Notes under the pieces: model-generated
Database searches by the model: none
What the model saw: only the letters and a program-made list of their open reading frames with translations
What the model was told of the DNA's origin: nothing
Translations under genes and position numbers: made by a program
NCBI GenBank assembly: GCA_963727955.1
Contig: CAVSII010000008.1
Span: 124,001-188,000, forward strand
Source: Bog-756 sp963727955
GTDB taxonomy: Bacteria > Actinomycetota > Acidimicrobiia > Acidimicrobiales > RAAP-2
Direction of reading: 5' to 3'
DNA length: 64,000 nucleotides
Shown: in pieces, positions 44,271-52,430 of the stretch
Layout: every line of letters starts with the position of its first letter
Position numbering within the stretch: position 1 is the first letter of the stretch

Positions 44271-46871
44271 TCAGCCCCGGGCAACGATGATCCGAGCCTC
44301 CCCGAGGGCCCGGTCGATACCGCTCGGGTCCTTGCCCCCGGCCACGGCCACCTCGGCCGAGCCGCCTCCCCCACCGCCGAGCAGCGGAGCCACTTCTTTG
44401 ACCAGCACCCCGGCGTTGACCGGGCTGGGGGCGTGGGGGTCGGCGGAGGCGGCCACCGTGGCCCGGTCGCCATCGGGACTCCCTCCGATCACCACTGCCC
44501 GGAGGTCGGCCACCGAGCGGGTGGCCTGGGCCAGATCACGCAGCTGGTCGGGGTCGAGGCCGTCCCGGCGGGCCACCACCACGCCGTCCACCGCGGTGGC
44601 AGCCAGGTTCCGGGCCTCTCCCTGAAGCTCGCGGCTGTGGGCCTGCTCGAGTGATTTCTGCAGCGTGCGCTGGCGTTCCAGCAGGCGGTCGATGGCTTCG
44701 GGCACGTGCTCGGGTTCAGTCCGCAACAGGGCGGCCGCTTCGGACAGCAGGCCCTCCCGGGAGACGATGCGGTCGAAGGCACTGGCGCCGGTCACCGCTT
44801 CGATCCGCCGGGTGTTCGACCCGATGGACGACTCGCCCACCACGGTGATCGGGCCGATCATCCCCAGGGCGCCGACGTGGGTACCCCCGCACAGCTCGAT
44901 GCTGTGCTCGCCGGCCCGGACCACACGCACCCGGTCGCCGTACTTGTCGCCAAAAAAAGCCAGGGCCCCCATGGCTTCGGCTTGGGCCCGGGTGGTCACC
45001 TCGACGATCACGTCGGCATCGCTCAGCACGTCGGCATTGGCCTGGTGAACCACGGCGGCCAGCTCCTCAGAGGCCACTTTGCCGTGGTGACTGAAGTCGA
45101 AATGGAGCCGATCGGGAGCGACCAGCGAGCCTTGCTGTCGCACGTGGTCGCCCAGCACGTTGCGCAGGGCGGCGTGCAGCAGATGGGTGCCGGTGTGGTT
45201 GCGGCGCAGCGCATCCCGCCGCACCCCGTCGATGGTGGCCAAGGCGTCCTGGCCGGCCAGTATCTCGCCGGACACCCGGGCCCGGTGCGAGGTGAGCCCA
45301 GGTAGCGCCGACACGGTGTCGTAGACCAGGGCGGTCCCCGTCTCGGTCACGATGGTCCCGGTGTCGCCCACCTGACCTCCCCCTTCGGCGTAGAAGGGGG
45401 TCCGATCCAGGAAGATCTCCGCCTCATCGGGACGATCGGCATCGGTCCGGGCCAGCACGGCCACCACCCGGGCCGGTGCCGAGTAGCCGTCGGGGCGCTG
45501 GCCCACGAACATGGTCTGGCCCTCGGCGTCGAGAACCGATCGGTAGGCCTCTTCCCCGGCCGGACGCTTGCCGGCCCGGGCCGCCTGGCGGGCCTGGGCC
45601 CGCTGGCGGTCCATGGCCGCTTCGAAGGCGGCCAGATCGACGCTGACCCCGGCCTCCTCGGCGATCTCGACGGTGAGCTCGACCGGGAATCCGTAGGTGT
45701 CGTGCAGCCGGAAGGCCAGGTCGCCGGAGACGGAGGTGACGCCCGAGGCCAGTTCCTCTTCGAGGATGGTCGAACCGGTGGTCAGCGTGCGCAGGAACCC
45801 CTGCTCCTCGCGGGAGACGACCTCGCTGACCAATGCGTGTTGTTCGGACAGGGACGGATAGGCCGGTCCCAGAACGCCGACGGCGGCGTCGACCAACCGG
45901 TGGGCGAAGGGGCCGTCCACCCCCAGCTGACGGGCCCGGCGCACGGCGCGGCGGATGATCCGGCGCAGGACGTAGCCACGGCCCTCGTTGGCCGGGAGCA
46001 CGCCGTCGGCCACCAGCATGGACATGGCCCGGCCGTGGTCGGCCAGGATGCGTAGCCCGATGTCCACGTGTTCGTCGCTGCCATAGGTGTACCCGGTGAT
46101 CGACTGGGCCGTCTCGATTATGGGCACGAACAGATCGGTGGCGAAGATCGAGTCGACCCCGTGGAGGAGGGGGAGGATGCGTTCGAGACCGGCGCCGGTG
46201 TCGATGCTCGGTCGGGGCAAGGGTTCGACGGCACCGTCGGCGGTGCGGTTGAACTCCATGAACACCAGATTCCAGAGCTCCACGAACCGTTCCTCGCCGC
46301 CGCGGGCCGGTCCTCCCTCGGCCCCGTAGGCGGGACCCTTGTCGAAGAAGATCTCCGAGCTCGGACCGCAGGGTCCGGTGTCCCCCATCTTCCAGAAGTT
46401 GTCGTCACCGAGGCGCTGCACTCGTGCCGGCGGGATCCCCACTGCGTCGATCCAGATCTGCTCGGCCTCGTCGTCACTGTCATGCACGGTGATCCACAGC
46501 CGCTCGCCGTCCAATCCGAGAACCCCGGTCACCAGCTCCCAGGCAAGGGGGATGGCCTCGGCTTTGAAATAGTCCCCGAAACTGAAGTTGCCCAGCATCT
46601 CGAAGAAGGTGCAGTGGCGGTGGGTGGTCCCCACGATGTCGATGTCCACCGTGCGGAAGCATTTCTGCACCGAGGTGGCCCGCGGCCAGGGCGGTACTTC
46701 ATCGCCCAGGAAGAAGGGCTTGAAGGGGACCATCCCGGCGATGGTGAACAGCACCGACGGGTCGTGGGGAATGAGGCTGGCCGACGGGACAGCCGTGTGC
46801 CCTCGCTCGGTGAAGAAGCGGGTGAAAGCGGCGCGGAGCTGGTCGGCGTCGGGGGCCGTGCCTGGAGTCAC
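44271..46871 (-). CDS. alaS: Alanyl-tRNA synthetase
   Basis: Charges tRNA-Ala and edits Ser/Gly mischarging. The 866-residue protein contains the class-II catalytic core (FTIAGMVPFKPFFLG, FEMLGNFSFGDYFK, ERILPLLHG), the editing domain with HTGTHLLHAAL and the cysteine/histidine pair in CGGTHVGALG, and a C-terminal DHHA1-like domain. Length is normal. It starts at a GTG; TAGGAT eight bases upstream uses the TAG stop of the preceding gene. Confidence 0.97.
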   Translation of the reverse strand: MTPGTAPDADQLRAAFTRFFTERGHTAVPSASLIPHDPSVLFTIAGMVPFKPFFLGDEVPPWPRATSVQKCFRTVDIDIVGTTHRHCTFFEMLGNFSFGDYFKAEAIPLAWELVTGVLGLDGERLWITVHDSDDEAEQIWIDAVGIPPARVQRLGDDNFWKMGDTGPCGPSSEIFFDKGPAYGAEGGPARGGEERFVELWNLVFMEFNRTADGAVEPLPRPSIDTGAGLERILPLLHGVDSIFATDLFVPIIETAQSITGYTYGSDEHVDIGLRILADHGRAMSMLVADGVLPANEGRGYVLRRIIRRAVRRARQLGVDGPFAHRLVDAAVGVLGPAYPSLSEQHALVSEVVSREEQGFLRTLTTGSTILEEELASGVTSVSGDLAFRLHDTYGFPVELTVEIAEEAGVSVDLAAFEAAMDRQRAQARQAARAGKRPAGEEAYRSVLDAEGQTMFVGQRPDGYSAPARVVAVLARTDADRPDEAEIFLDRTPFYAEGGGQVGDTGTIVTETGTALVYDTVSALPGLTSHRARVSGEILAGQDALATIDGVRRDALRRNHTGTHLLHAALRNVLGDHVRQQGSLVAPDRLHFDFSHHGKVASEELAAVVHQANADVLSDADVIVEVTTRAQAEAMGALAFFGDKYGDRVRVVRAGEHSIELCGGTHVGALGMIGPITVVGESSIGSNTRRIEAVTGASAFDRIVSREGLLSEAAALLRTEPEHVPEAIDRLLERQRTLQKSLEQAHSRELQGEARNLAATAVDGVVVARRDGLDPDQLRDLAQATRSVADLRAVVIGGSPDGDRATVAASADPHAPSPVNAGVLVKEVAPLLGGGGGGSAEVAVAGGKDPSGIDRALGEARIIVARG

Positions 46872-46879
46872 GACGTCAA

Positions 46880-46885
46880 ATCCTA
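46880..46885 (-). promoter_or_regulatory. TAGGAT -10 element of alaS, overlapping the upstream stop codon
   Basis: Ends eight bases before the alaS GTG. The first three bases are the TAG stop of the DUF6167-like gene, so the match is less independent than the others. Confidence 0.4.
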
Positions 46886-47302
46886 CCGGGGATTGAACAC
46901 CCCACCTCTGTTCGGCCTGCGGCCGGCCCGGGCTGTCGGCGACGACCAGCCGTTCACCGGGTGGCCATACGGGGACGGCGCGGTGACCGGCCGGGCGGAG
47001 GCTCCGGGCCCGGTAGCGGTGTCCGGAGCTCGGCCCCCCGGGCCACGGGGGCCGAGCTCGGCCCAGAGCTCATCCTCTCGTCTCTTCATCTCGTCCCGGC
47101 CGGACGACACCGCGTCGCGCACCCGTCCCCCGGCACTGCCTGCCGCCTGGCGAGCCGATCGGCCCACTTCCACCACCAGGGCATCGGGTTGGAGCCGGGC
47201 GGCCAACTCCTGGGCCGTCCGTCGGATCTTGCGCTCGGCCCACAGGGTGGAGCCGACCCCGATGGCCGCCCCGGCCACCAGATAGAAGGTCCTCTTGGGC
47301 AC
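46883..47302 (-). CDS. Small membrane-anchored protein, DUF6167-like
   Basis: A 139-residue protein read from the GTG at 47302 as MPKRTFYLVAGAAIGVGSTLW, a basic N-terminus plus one membrane helix, followed by a helical segment (RRTAQELAARLQ... VEVGRSARQAAGSAG) and an alternating-charge EMKRREDELWAEL. The tail is proline/glycine rich. The N-terminus and the place next to alaS and a DUF948 gene recall the DUF6167 protein of Streptomyces. Function unknown. A longer reading upstream exists only through the tandem-repeat region of the DUF948 gene and is rejected. Confidence 0.78.
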   Translation of the reverse strand: MPKRTFYLVAGAAIGVGSTLWAERKIRRTAQELAARLQPDALVVEVGRSARQAAGSAGGRVRDAVSSGRDEMKRREDELWAELGPRGPGGRAPDTATGPGASARPVTAPSPYGHPVNGWSSPTARAGRRPNRGGVFNPR

Positions 47303-47792
47303 GATCAATGACGTCCGTTTCTCTGTCCGTTGGTGCTCTGTCTGTTGGTGCTCTGTCTGTTGGTGCTCTGTCTGTTGGTGGTGGATCTGTTGGCGGTAGT
47401 GCTGTTCGGTTGGTGGTGGATCCGTTGGCGGTTGTCTCGGGTCCGGTGCGCAGGCGACGCAGACCGCTGGCCGCACCGGCTCGCACGGCCAGCACCTTCA
47501 CCACCGGATTGGCAAAGGCGCGGTAGGCCAACTTCGACGCCGAGTCGACGGTGGCGTGCACCGATTCGGTGGAGTCGAGCACCGCCCCGACCCGTTCCAT
47601 TTCGGAGGCGGCCTGTCCCACCACCCGGTGAGCGTCGACCACCAGGGGAACCGTCTGGCGGCGAAGGTCGTCGCATACCGCAGCCAGCCGACGGGTTTCG
47701 CGGCGCAGCGAGCGCAGCGCCACAAGGAGACCGCCCACGGCCAGGAAGGTCAAGACGGAGGCGATCAGAACGGCGGTCTCACCAGCGGACAT
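47070..47792 (-). CDS. DUF948 membrane protein with disrupted, repeat-rich C-terminus
   Basis: Begins ALIASVLTFLAVGGLLVALRSL, one membrane helix, then a DUF948-type amphipathic helix region (RRLAAVCDDLRRQTVPLVVDAHRV ends near residue 60) up to NPVVKVLAV near residue 95. After that the sequence is a tail of pentapeptide repeats (TDRAP), and the frame continues 233 bases over the downstream gene out of frame, giving 240 aa. Excising one copy of a 35-bp near-duplication (47371-47440) would end the protein at the TGA at 47305-47307, two bases before the next start. The conserved part is probably 47792 to about 47500. Codon usage past 47302 belongs to the other gene. Confidence 0.75.
   Translation of the reverse strand: MSAGETAVLIASVLTFLAVGGLLVALRSLRRETRRLAAVCDDLRRQTVPLVVDAHRVVGQAASEMERVGAVLDSTESVHATVDSASKLAYRAFANPVVKVLAVRAGAASGLRRLRTGPETTANGSTTNRTALPPTDPPPTDRAPTDRAPTDRAPTDRETDVIDRAQEDLLSGGRGGHRGRLHPVGRAQDPTDGPGVGRPAPTRCPGGGSGPIGSPGGRQCRGTGARRGVVRPGRDEETRG
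47326..47440. repeat. 15-bp tandem repeats plus 35-bp near-duplication
   Basis: Unit TCTGTTGGTGCTCTG occurs at 47326-47340 (one mismatch), 47341-47355 and 47356-47370, with decayed copies to 47400. Segments 47371-47405 and 47406-47440 match at 28 of 35 positions. The 15-bp units keep frame; the 35-bp one does not. Confidence 0.85.
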
Positions 47793-47800
47793 GATGCGGC

Positions 47801-47806
47801 AGCTTA
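47801..47806 (-). promoter_or_regulatory. TAAGCT -10 element of DUF948 gene, leaderless
   Basis: Ends eight bases before the ATG at 47792, fits TANNNT, with no Shine-Dalgarno in between. Confidence 0.55.
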
Positions 47807-47840
47807 GATGGTGGATCCCGTCGGCTCCGGCGTGACCTGC

Positions 47841-49187
47841 TCAGGAGTCCACCGACAATTGGGCGGCCACCGCCGCCGGTGCCGGTGAGGTCTCGCTGGC
47901 CGGCGTGGCCAGTGAGGGTCCCGGCGTGGCGCTGGCGTCGGTGCAGGTGCGGGCCGCCTGCCAGCTCTGGAGGGCCGCACTGGCCTCCGCACCGCTCAGC
48001 GGCTGGGGCAGCTCGTCCTGGATGAGAGCCGGGCGCCAGGTCACGTCGTCGACATGACGGCCCGTGACGGTCACCACCAGCGATCCGCTCTGGTCGGTCG
48101 GGGGTGGGGTGTTGTAGAAGGCGAAGTTGCCCAGCCCGTAGTCCACGTAGGCCGAACCCAGGTAGCCACCCCCCAGCAGGACGTGGGCGTGGCTGCCGAT
48201 GATGATGTCAGCACCGGCCCGGACCAACAGGTTGGCCAGCGGCTCCTGGTCGGGATCGGGGCAGGCATCGAGCTCGATCCCCCAGTGGAGGAACACGATG
48301 ACCGTGTCCGACGTCTTCCGCGCCGCCTCGACGGCTGCCACCAGACCGCTCACGTCGTAGGCGGAGGCCAGACCGGGTTGGGAGGCCGTCGCCGTCCACG
48401 CCGTCTGGAGATCGGCGTCGATGACCTGTGTGGCAGCGATGATGGCCACCTTCTGGCCGTGGATGGTGATCCGGTAGGGGGTGAAGGCCTGGGCCGCGTT
48501 CTGTCCGATACCGAGGACCGTGTAGTTGGCCTGCTGGCGGGCGGCCAGTGCCATCTGCAGTCCGCCCGGGCCACAGTCCTCACCGTGGTTGTTGGCTTCG
48601 GTCACCAAGGAGACACCGGCGGCCCGGAAGGCGGTGAGAGCGGTGGCCGGGGCGTCGAAGACGTACTGCTTGTCCTGCGGCTGCGGGCACGATCCATCGG
48701 TGAGCGCCGTCTCCAGGTTGACCATGGACAGATCCACCCCCGAAAGCAGCGTAGGAACACCCGGTCCGAGGGCGGTGCCGGGATCAGCGGCCAGCCGGTC
48801 ACCGAGGGTGCTACCGGTCGGGAAGTTGACGTCTCCGCCGAAGGCCAACGTCACCGGTTGGCCGTCTCCCTCCCAGTCGGGGTCGAGACGGGAGCCCTTG
48901 ACGACCGACGGTCGGACGGGATGCTTGGACGGCGGCCGGGTGGCCGTCGGTGGCGACCCGCCCGCACTCAGCCACCAACCCAACAATCCGACAGCCGCCA
49001 CCACGCCCAACGACCACAGAAAGCGGTTTCGCCGGACCCGTCTCGACGTGGCCGTGGGAGGGCAGACCGGATCCGGCCGGTAGTCGAGCGCACGCCGGTC
49101 CGGGGGAACGGCCCGTGCCCCGCCCGCACCGGCACCGGTGTCCCGATCGAGGCCGGCCCGGCTGGTCGTGGGGGTCGCCACCGGCAC
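47841..49187 (-). CDS. CapA-family (PGA_cap) metallophosphatase-like membrane protein
   Basis: A 448-residue protein with a basic cytoplasmic N-terminus, one membrane helix (about 56-74, FLWSLGVVAAVGLLGWWLS) and an extracellular CapA domain. Metal-binding motifs of the calcineurin-like fold are FGGDVNF, NLETALT, NNHGEDCG, FLHWGIELD and GSHAHVLLGG. CapA proteins function in poly-gamma-glutamate or other capsule handling, but most actinobacterial members have no proven substrate. The C-terminus is a serine/proline/alanine-rich tail. No capB/capC genes are near. Starts at a GTG with TATGCT six bases upstream. Confidence 0.87.
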   Translation of the reverse strand: MPVATPTTSRAGLDRDTGAGAGGARAVPPDRRALDYRPDPVCPPTATSRRVRRNRFLWSLGVVAAVGLLGWWLSAGGSPPTATRPPSKHPVRPSVVKGSRLDPDWEGDGQPVTLAFGGDVNFPTGSTLGDRLAADPGTALGPGVPTLLSGVDLSMVNLETALTDGSCPQPQDKQYVFDAPATALTAFRAAGVSLVTEANNHGEDCGPGGLQMALAARQQANYTVLGIGQNAAQAFTPYRITIHGQKVAIIAATQVIDADLQTAWTATASQPGLASAYDVSGLVAAVEAARKTSDTVIVFLHWGIELDACPDPDQEPLANLLVRAGADIIIGSHAHVLLGGGYLGSAYVDYGLGNFAFYNTPPPTDQSGSLVVTVTGRHVDDVTWRPALIQDELPQPLSGAEASAALQSWQAARTCTDASATPGPSLATPASETSPAPAAVAAQLSVDS

Positions 49188-49193
49188 GGCGGC

Positions 49194-49199
49194 AGCATA
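49194..49199 (-). promoter_or_regulatory. TATGCT -10 element of capA-like gene, leaderless
   Basis: Ends six bases before the GTG start at 49187; the best match to the TATAAT consensus in the set. Confidence 0.55.
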
Positions 49200-49230
49200 G
49201 AGGAGCGGCGTCCGCTACCTATGGCCACGA

Positions 49231-49977
49231 TCAGGTGGCGGCCATCCCGACCACCGGCTTGACCAAGGCGATGTTGCCGGTGGACCCGTAGAAGCGGGCG
49301 TCACCGTAGGCGAAGATGCCGCCGTCGGAGGCCACCAGCCAGTAGCCCCTGCCCGACAGCGACCGGGCCATACCCACCACCGGCTTGTTGAGGGTGATGT
49401 TGCCGGTCGACCCGTAGAAGCGGGCGTCCCCATAGGCGAAGATGCCGCCGTCGGAGGCCACCAGCCAGTAGCCCCTGCCGTCGGCGGTGGCGGCCATGCC
49501 CACCACCGGCTTGTTGAGAGCGATGTTGCCGGTCGACCCGTAGAAGCGGGCGTCCCCATAGGCGAAGATGCCGCCGTCGGAGGCCACCAGCCAGTAGCCC
49601 CTGCCGTCGGGGGTGGCGGCCATGCCCACCACCGGTTTGTTGAGGGCGATGTCGCCGGTCGACCCGTAGAAGCGGGCGTCCCCGAAGGCGAAGATGCCGC
49701 CGTCGGAAGCCACCAGCCAGTAGCCGCCCCCGCCGGGGGTGGCGGCCATGCCCACCACCGGCTTGTTGAGGGCGATGTCGCCGGTCGACCCGTGGAAGTG
49801 GGCATCGCCGAAGGCGAAGATGCCGCCGTCGGAGGCCACCAGCCAGTAGCCCCGATCATCGAGGGTGGTGGCCATTCCCACCACCGGTCGGTTGAGGGCG
49901 ATGTCGCCGGTCGACCCGTGGAAGCCGGCATCCCCGTAGGCGAAGATGCCGCCGTCCGAGGCCACCAGCCAGTAGCC
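49231..49977. repeat. Six tandem 126-bp coding repeats in the sedolisin gene
   Basis: Five complete units and a final one of 117 bases including the stop; each encodes a 42-residue GYWLVASDGGIF(A)(Y/F)GDA unit. The units are nearly identical in DNA, implying recent duplication or conversion. A risk point for assembly collapse. Confidence 0.93.
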
Positions 49978-52410
49978 GGGGAGGGCATAGGTGTACTGGT
50001 CGGCCAACACCTGGGGACTGATGCCGTCGGGGCTGTGGACGACCACGTTGACCACGCCGCCACCGGACGGCCCCGGGGGAGCCGAAGCGATCAACGAGGT
50101 GGAGGAGAGCACGGTGAAGGAGTGCGAAACGGTCGCGCCGAAGAAGACGGCGGTGGTGCCGCCGAAGTCGGACCCGGTTACGGTGACCTCGGTCCCACCC
50201 GAGGTCGGCCCCTTGTCGGGCACCACGGATGAAACCTGGGGCGAGACGAACGTGTACCGGCTGGCCGGCACCGCCGCGCTGGTGCCGGCGGCGGTGCCCG
50301 AGGTGGTCACGGTCACCGGCAGGGTGGTGGCCGATCCGACATCGGGGGTGACCACCGTGACCGAGGTGGGGGTGTGGGCCACCACCGGCACCCCGATCGG
50401 GCCGAAATGGACCTGGGGTGACCCGGTCCCGAACCCGACGCCCTCGACCACCACCGAGCGGCCACCGGTGGCCGGACCCGAGTTGGCGCTGAGTCCGGTG
50501 ACCGACGGGCAACCGGCACTTGATCCGGAGAACAGGGTCAGCAATCCGGCGGCCCGGGGACTCCCCCACCCCGAGGCCAGGTCGTAGCCGGGCGCCGCCG
50601 GATAGTCGGCGGGAGCATCGAACAGACTGTTGTCACCCTCGGTGATGTCGTTGAATGGCGGCGAGGATCCCGACCCCGCCGCGTACAGCAGCGGGTTCTC
50701 GAAGCCCACAGGCGCGCTGCATCCCTGATTGATGTCGGCAGTGAGGGCGGCCCACAGGGGAGCGGCGGCGCTGGTCCCCCCGAACAGCACCCAGCGGCCG
50801 TCGAAGAAGATGGGGTCACCGTGGGCCGGATCGGACGACGCCGACACGTCGGGCACCTCTCGGCACTGCTCCGACCCCGATAGGCCGATGGTGGCCGAGC
50901 AGTGGTCGACGGCGTAGGTCTGGGCCTCGGGGATCTGCTGGTAGGTACCGGCGGCGAAATCGACCGAGTTGCCACCGCCCCCGGCACCAACCCCGGGCCC
51001 GCCGTTCCACACCGTCTCGGTCGAGGGGGTGGATACCTCGTTGGTCAGTGAGGTTCCACCCACCCCGGTCACGTAGGGCTGGTCGGCGGGGTCGTCGACC
51101 GACAGGGCCGTGCTCCCACCCGAGGTCGGGGAGTAGCAGTCGGACGATCCGCCGTCGCCGGCGGCGGCCAGCACGGTCTGCCCCTGGGTCTTGGCCTCTT
51201 TGAACAGGGTGTTCTCGGTATTCTGTTCGTCCGGGCTGATGCCGCCGGGACCTTCGCAGTCGCCCCAGCTGGTGGTGATGACCTTGACCGAAAGGTCTGT
51301 CACCATGGCCTCATAGGTGGCCAACGGTCCGCTACCGCCGTTGGGACCGGAGAAGACGGTGATCGACGACAGAGGAGCCAGCCCGGCCACCACCTCGATG
51401 TCGAGGGCCGCTTCACCCTCCTGCGTACCGGTGGCCCCTCCGTCCACATCCACCGTCGATATCGAGGCGTCGGTCCCGTAGCAGGACTGGTAGGCGGCGA
51501 TATCACTGGGCGTGAACGGCTCGAGCTCGTAGATCCCCACCCGCTGGCCGGCGCCGAACCGGCCTTGCTGGTACAGGGAGGAGAGCCCGTAGGTGGAGGC
51601 CAGCTGCTGGGCCGTCCACCCGTCCCCGGCGCCGGCCAGATCGGCGGCAGCGGCACAGGCCACCGGCGCCAGGTGAGAAGTCACCGTCGTGCGGGGGGAA
51701 ACGGCACCTGCTCCCCCGCCGCCCGTCGCCGCCTCCGGCTGCGGGCCGGGAACGAGCTGGGGATGGGACTGGGCCACTGTGCTCAGTCCGATCACTCCCC
51801 CTATGACACCGGCCAAGGAGGCCGGTACTTCGGGATCGGCGATGGGGGCCCGGGCCAGACGACCACTGCGCAGTCTGGTCTCGACCAGAGGTACATCCAA
51901 GGCCCTCTCCATCTGGCCGGCCGTGCCGCTCACCGGGATGAGCAGCCCGTCGCTCGATGTGGCCCCCAGGTGGAGCCCGACCGACCCCAGCCAGGCCCGC
52001 ACCGCGGCCAGCGTGGTCGGCGTGGGCCCGAACACCGACCCGAACTGACCCTTGGCCAGGTAGTGGCGGTACTCCGGTGACCCGGGGGTGGACACTGCAT
52101 CGACGAAGGCCTGGAGGGCGGCCGGATCCCGCGGTTCCATAGACACTTCGGCGTCCACGTCCGTCGAGCCCGGGGTGGAGCCGACGACCGTCGCCCCCGC
52201 GGGCAGAGCAGGGGCCGACCCGGACAGACGGACCTTGGCCGGGGCCACAGCGGCGCCGGCCACCGGTGGTGAAGAGCCGAAGACCGGGCCCACCACACCC
52301 AACACCGCCAGGCAGGCGGCCCCGGTGGCCAGGGCGGCCCGGACGGGTGGCCACCGGGTGAGCCGACGGCGGCCTTGACGACCGACGCCCTTCCCCCGGC
52401 GCGTGGTCAT
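49231..52410 (-). CDS. Secreted sedolisin (S53) serine protease with IPT domains and six 42-residue repeats
   Basis: A 1059-residue exported peptidase. Residues 1-54: basic start and signal sequence (AALATGAACLAVLGVVG). About 60-205: pro-kumamolisin activation domain. About 250-630: S53 catalytic domain with Glu333 and Asp337 (EAALD), oxyanion Asp384 (SWGD), nucleophile Ser547 (GGTSAAAP) and calcium site (DITEGDN ... GYDLASGWG). About 636-808: two IPT/TIG immunoglobulin-like domains. 812-1059: six tandem repeats beginning GYWLVASDGGIFA, the last truncated at the stop. No sortase or membrane anchor is seen. S53 enzymes usually work at acid pH. The ATG at 52410 is fixed by the signal peptide. 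Confidence 0.93.
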   Translation of the reverse strand: MTTRRGKGVGRQGRRRLTRWPPVRAALATGAACLAVLGVVGPVFGSSPPVAGAAVAPAKVRLSGSAPALPAGATVVGSTPGSTDVDAEVSMEPRDPAALQAFVDAVSTPGSPEYRHYLAKGQFGSVFGPTPTTLAAVRAWLGSVGLHLGATSSDGLLIPVSGTAGQMERALDVPLVETRLRSGRLARAPIADPEVPASLAGVIGGVIGLSTVAQSHPQLVPGPQPEAATGGGGAGAVSPRTTVTSHLAPVACAAAADLAGAGDGWTAQQLASTYGLSSLYQQGRFGAGQRVGIYELEPFTPSDIAAYQSCYGTDASISTVDVDGGATGTQEGEAALDIEVVAGLAPLSSITVFSGPNGGSGPLATYEAMVTDLSVKVITTSWGDCEGPGGISPDEQNTENTLFKEAKTQGQTVLAAAGDGGSSDCYSPTSGGSTALSVDDPADQPYVTGVGGTSLTNEVSTPSTETVWNGGPGVGAGGGGNSVDFAAGTYQQIPEAQTYAVDHCSATIGLSGSEQCREVPDVSASSDPAHGDPIFFDGRWVLFGGTSAAAPLWAALTADINQGCSAPVGFENPLLYAAGSGSSPPFNDITEGDNSLFDAPADYPAAPGYDLASGWGSPRAAGLLTLFSGSSAGCPSVTGLSANSGPATGGRSVVVEGVGFGTGSPQVHFGPIGVPVVAHTPTSVTVVTPDVGSATTLPVTVTTSGTAAGTSAAVPASRYTFVSPQVSSVVPDKGPTSGGTEVTVTGSDFGGTTAVFFGATVSHSFTVLSSTSLIASAPPGPSGGGVVNVVVHSPDGISPQVLADQYTYALPGYWLVASDGGIFAYGDAGFHGSTGDIALNRPVVGMATTLDDRGYWLVASDGGIFAFGDAHFHGSTGDIALNKPVVGMAATPGGGGYWLVASDGGIFAFGDARFYGSTGDIALNKPVVGMAATPDGRGYWLVASDGGIFAYGDARFYGSTGNIALNKPVVGMAATADGRGYWLVASDGGIFAYGDARFYGSTGNITLNKPVVGMARSLSGRGYWLVASDGGIFAYGDARFYGSTGNIALVKPVVGMAAT

Positions 52411-52430
52411 CGGCTCATTCTTGCCGCTGG

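Noticed and set aside
49231..49977. Regular repeats suggesting a CRISPR array
   Set aside because: The unit is 126 bp with no variable spacers, and it is in frame inside the sedolisin gene, so it is a coding repeat.
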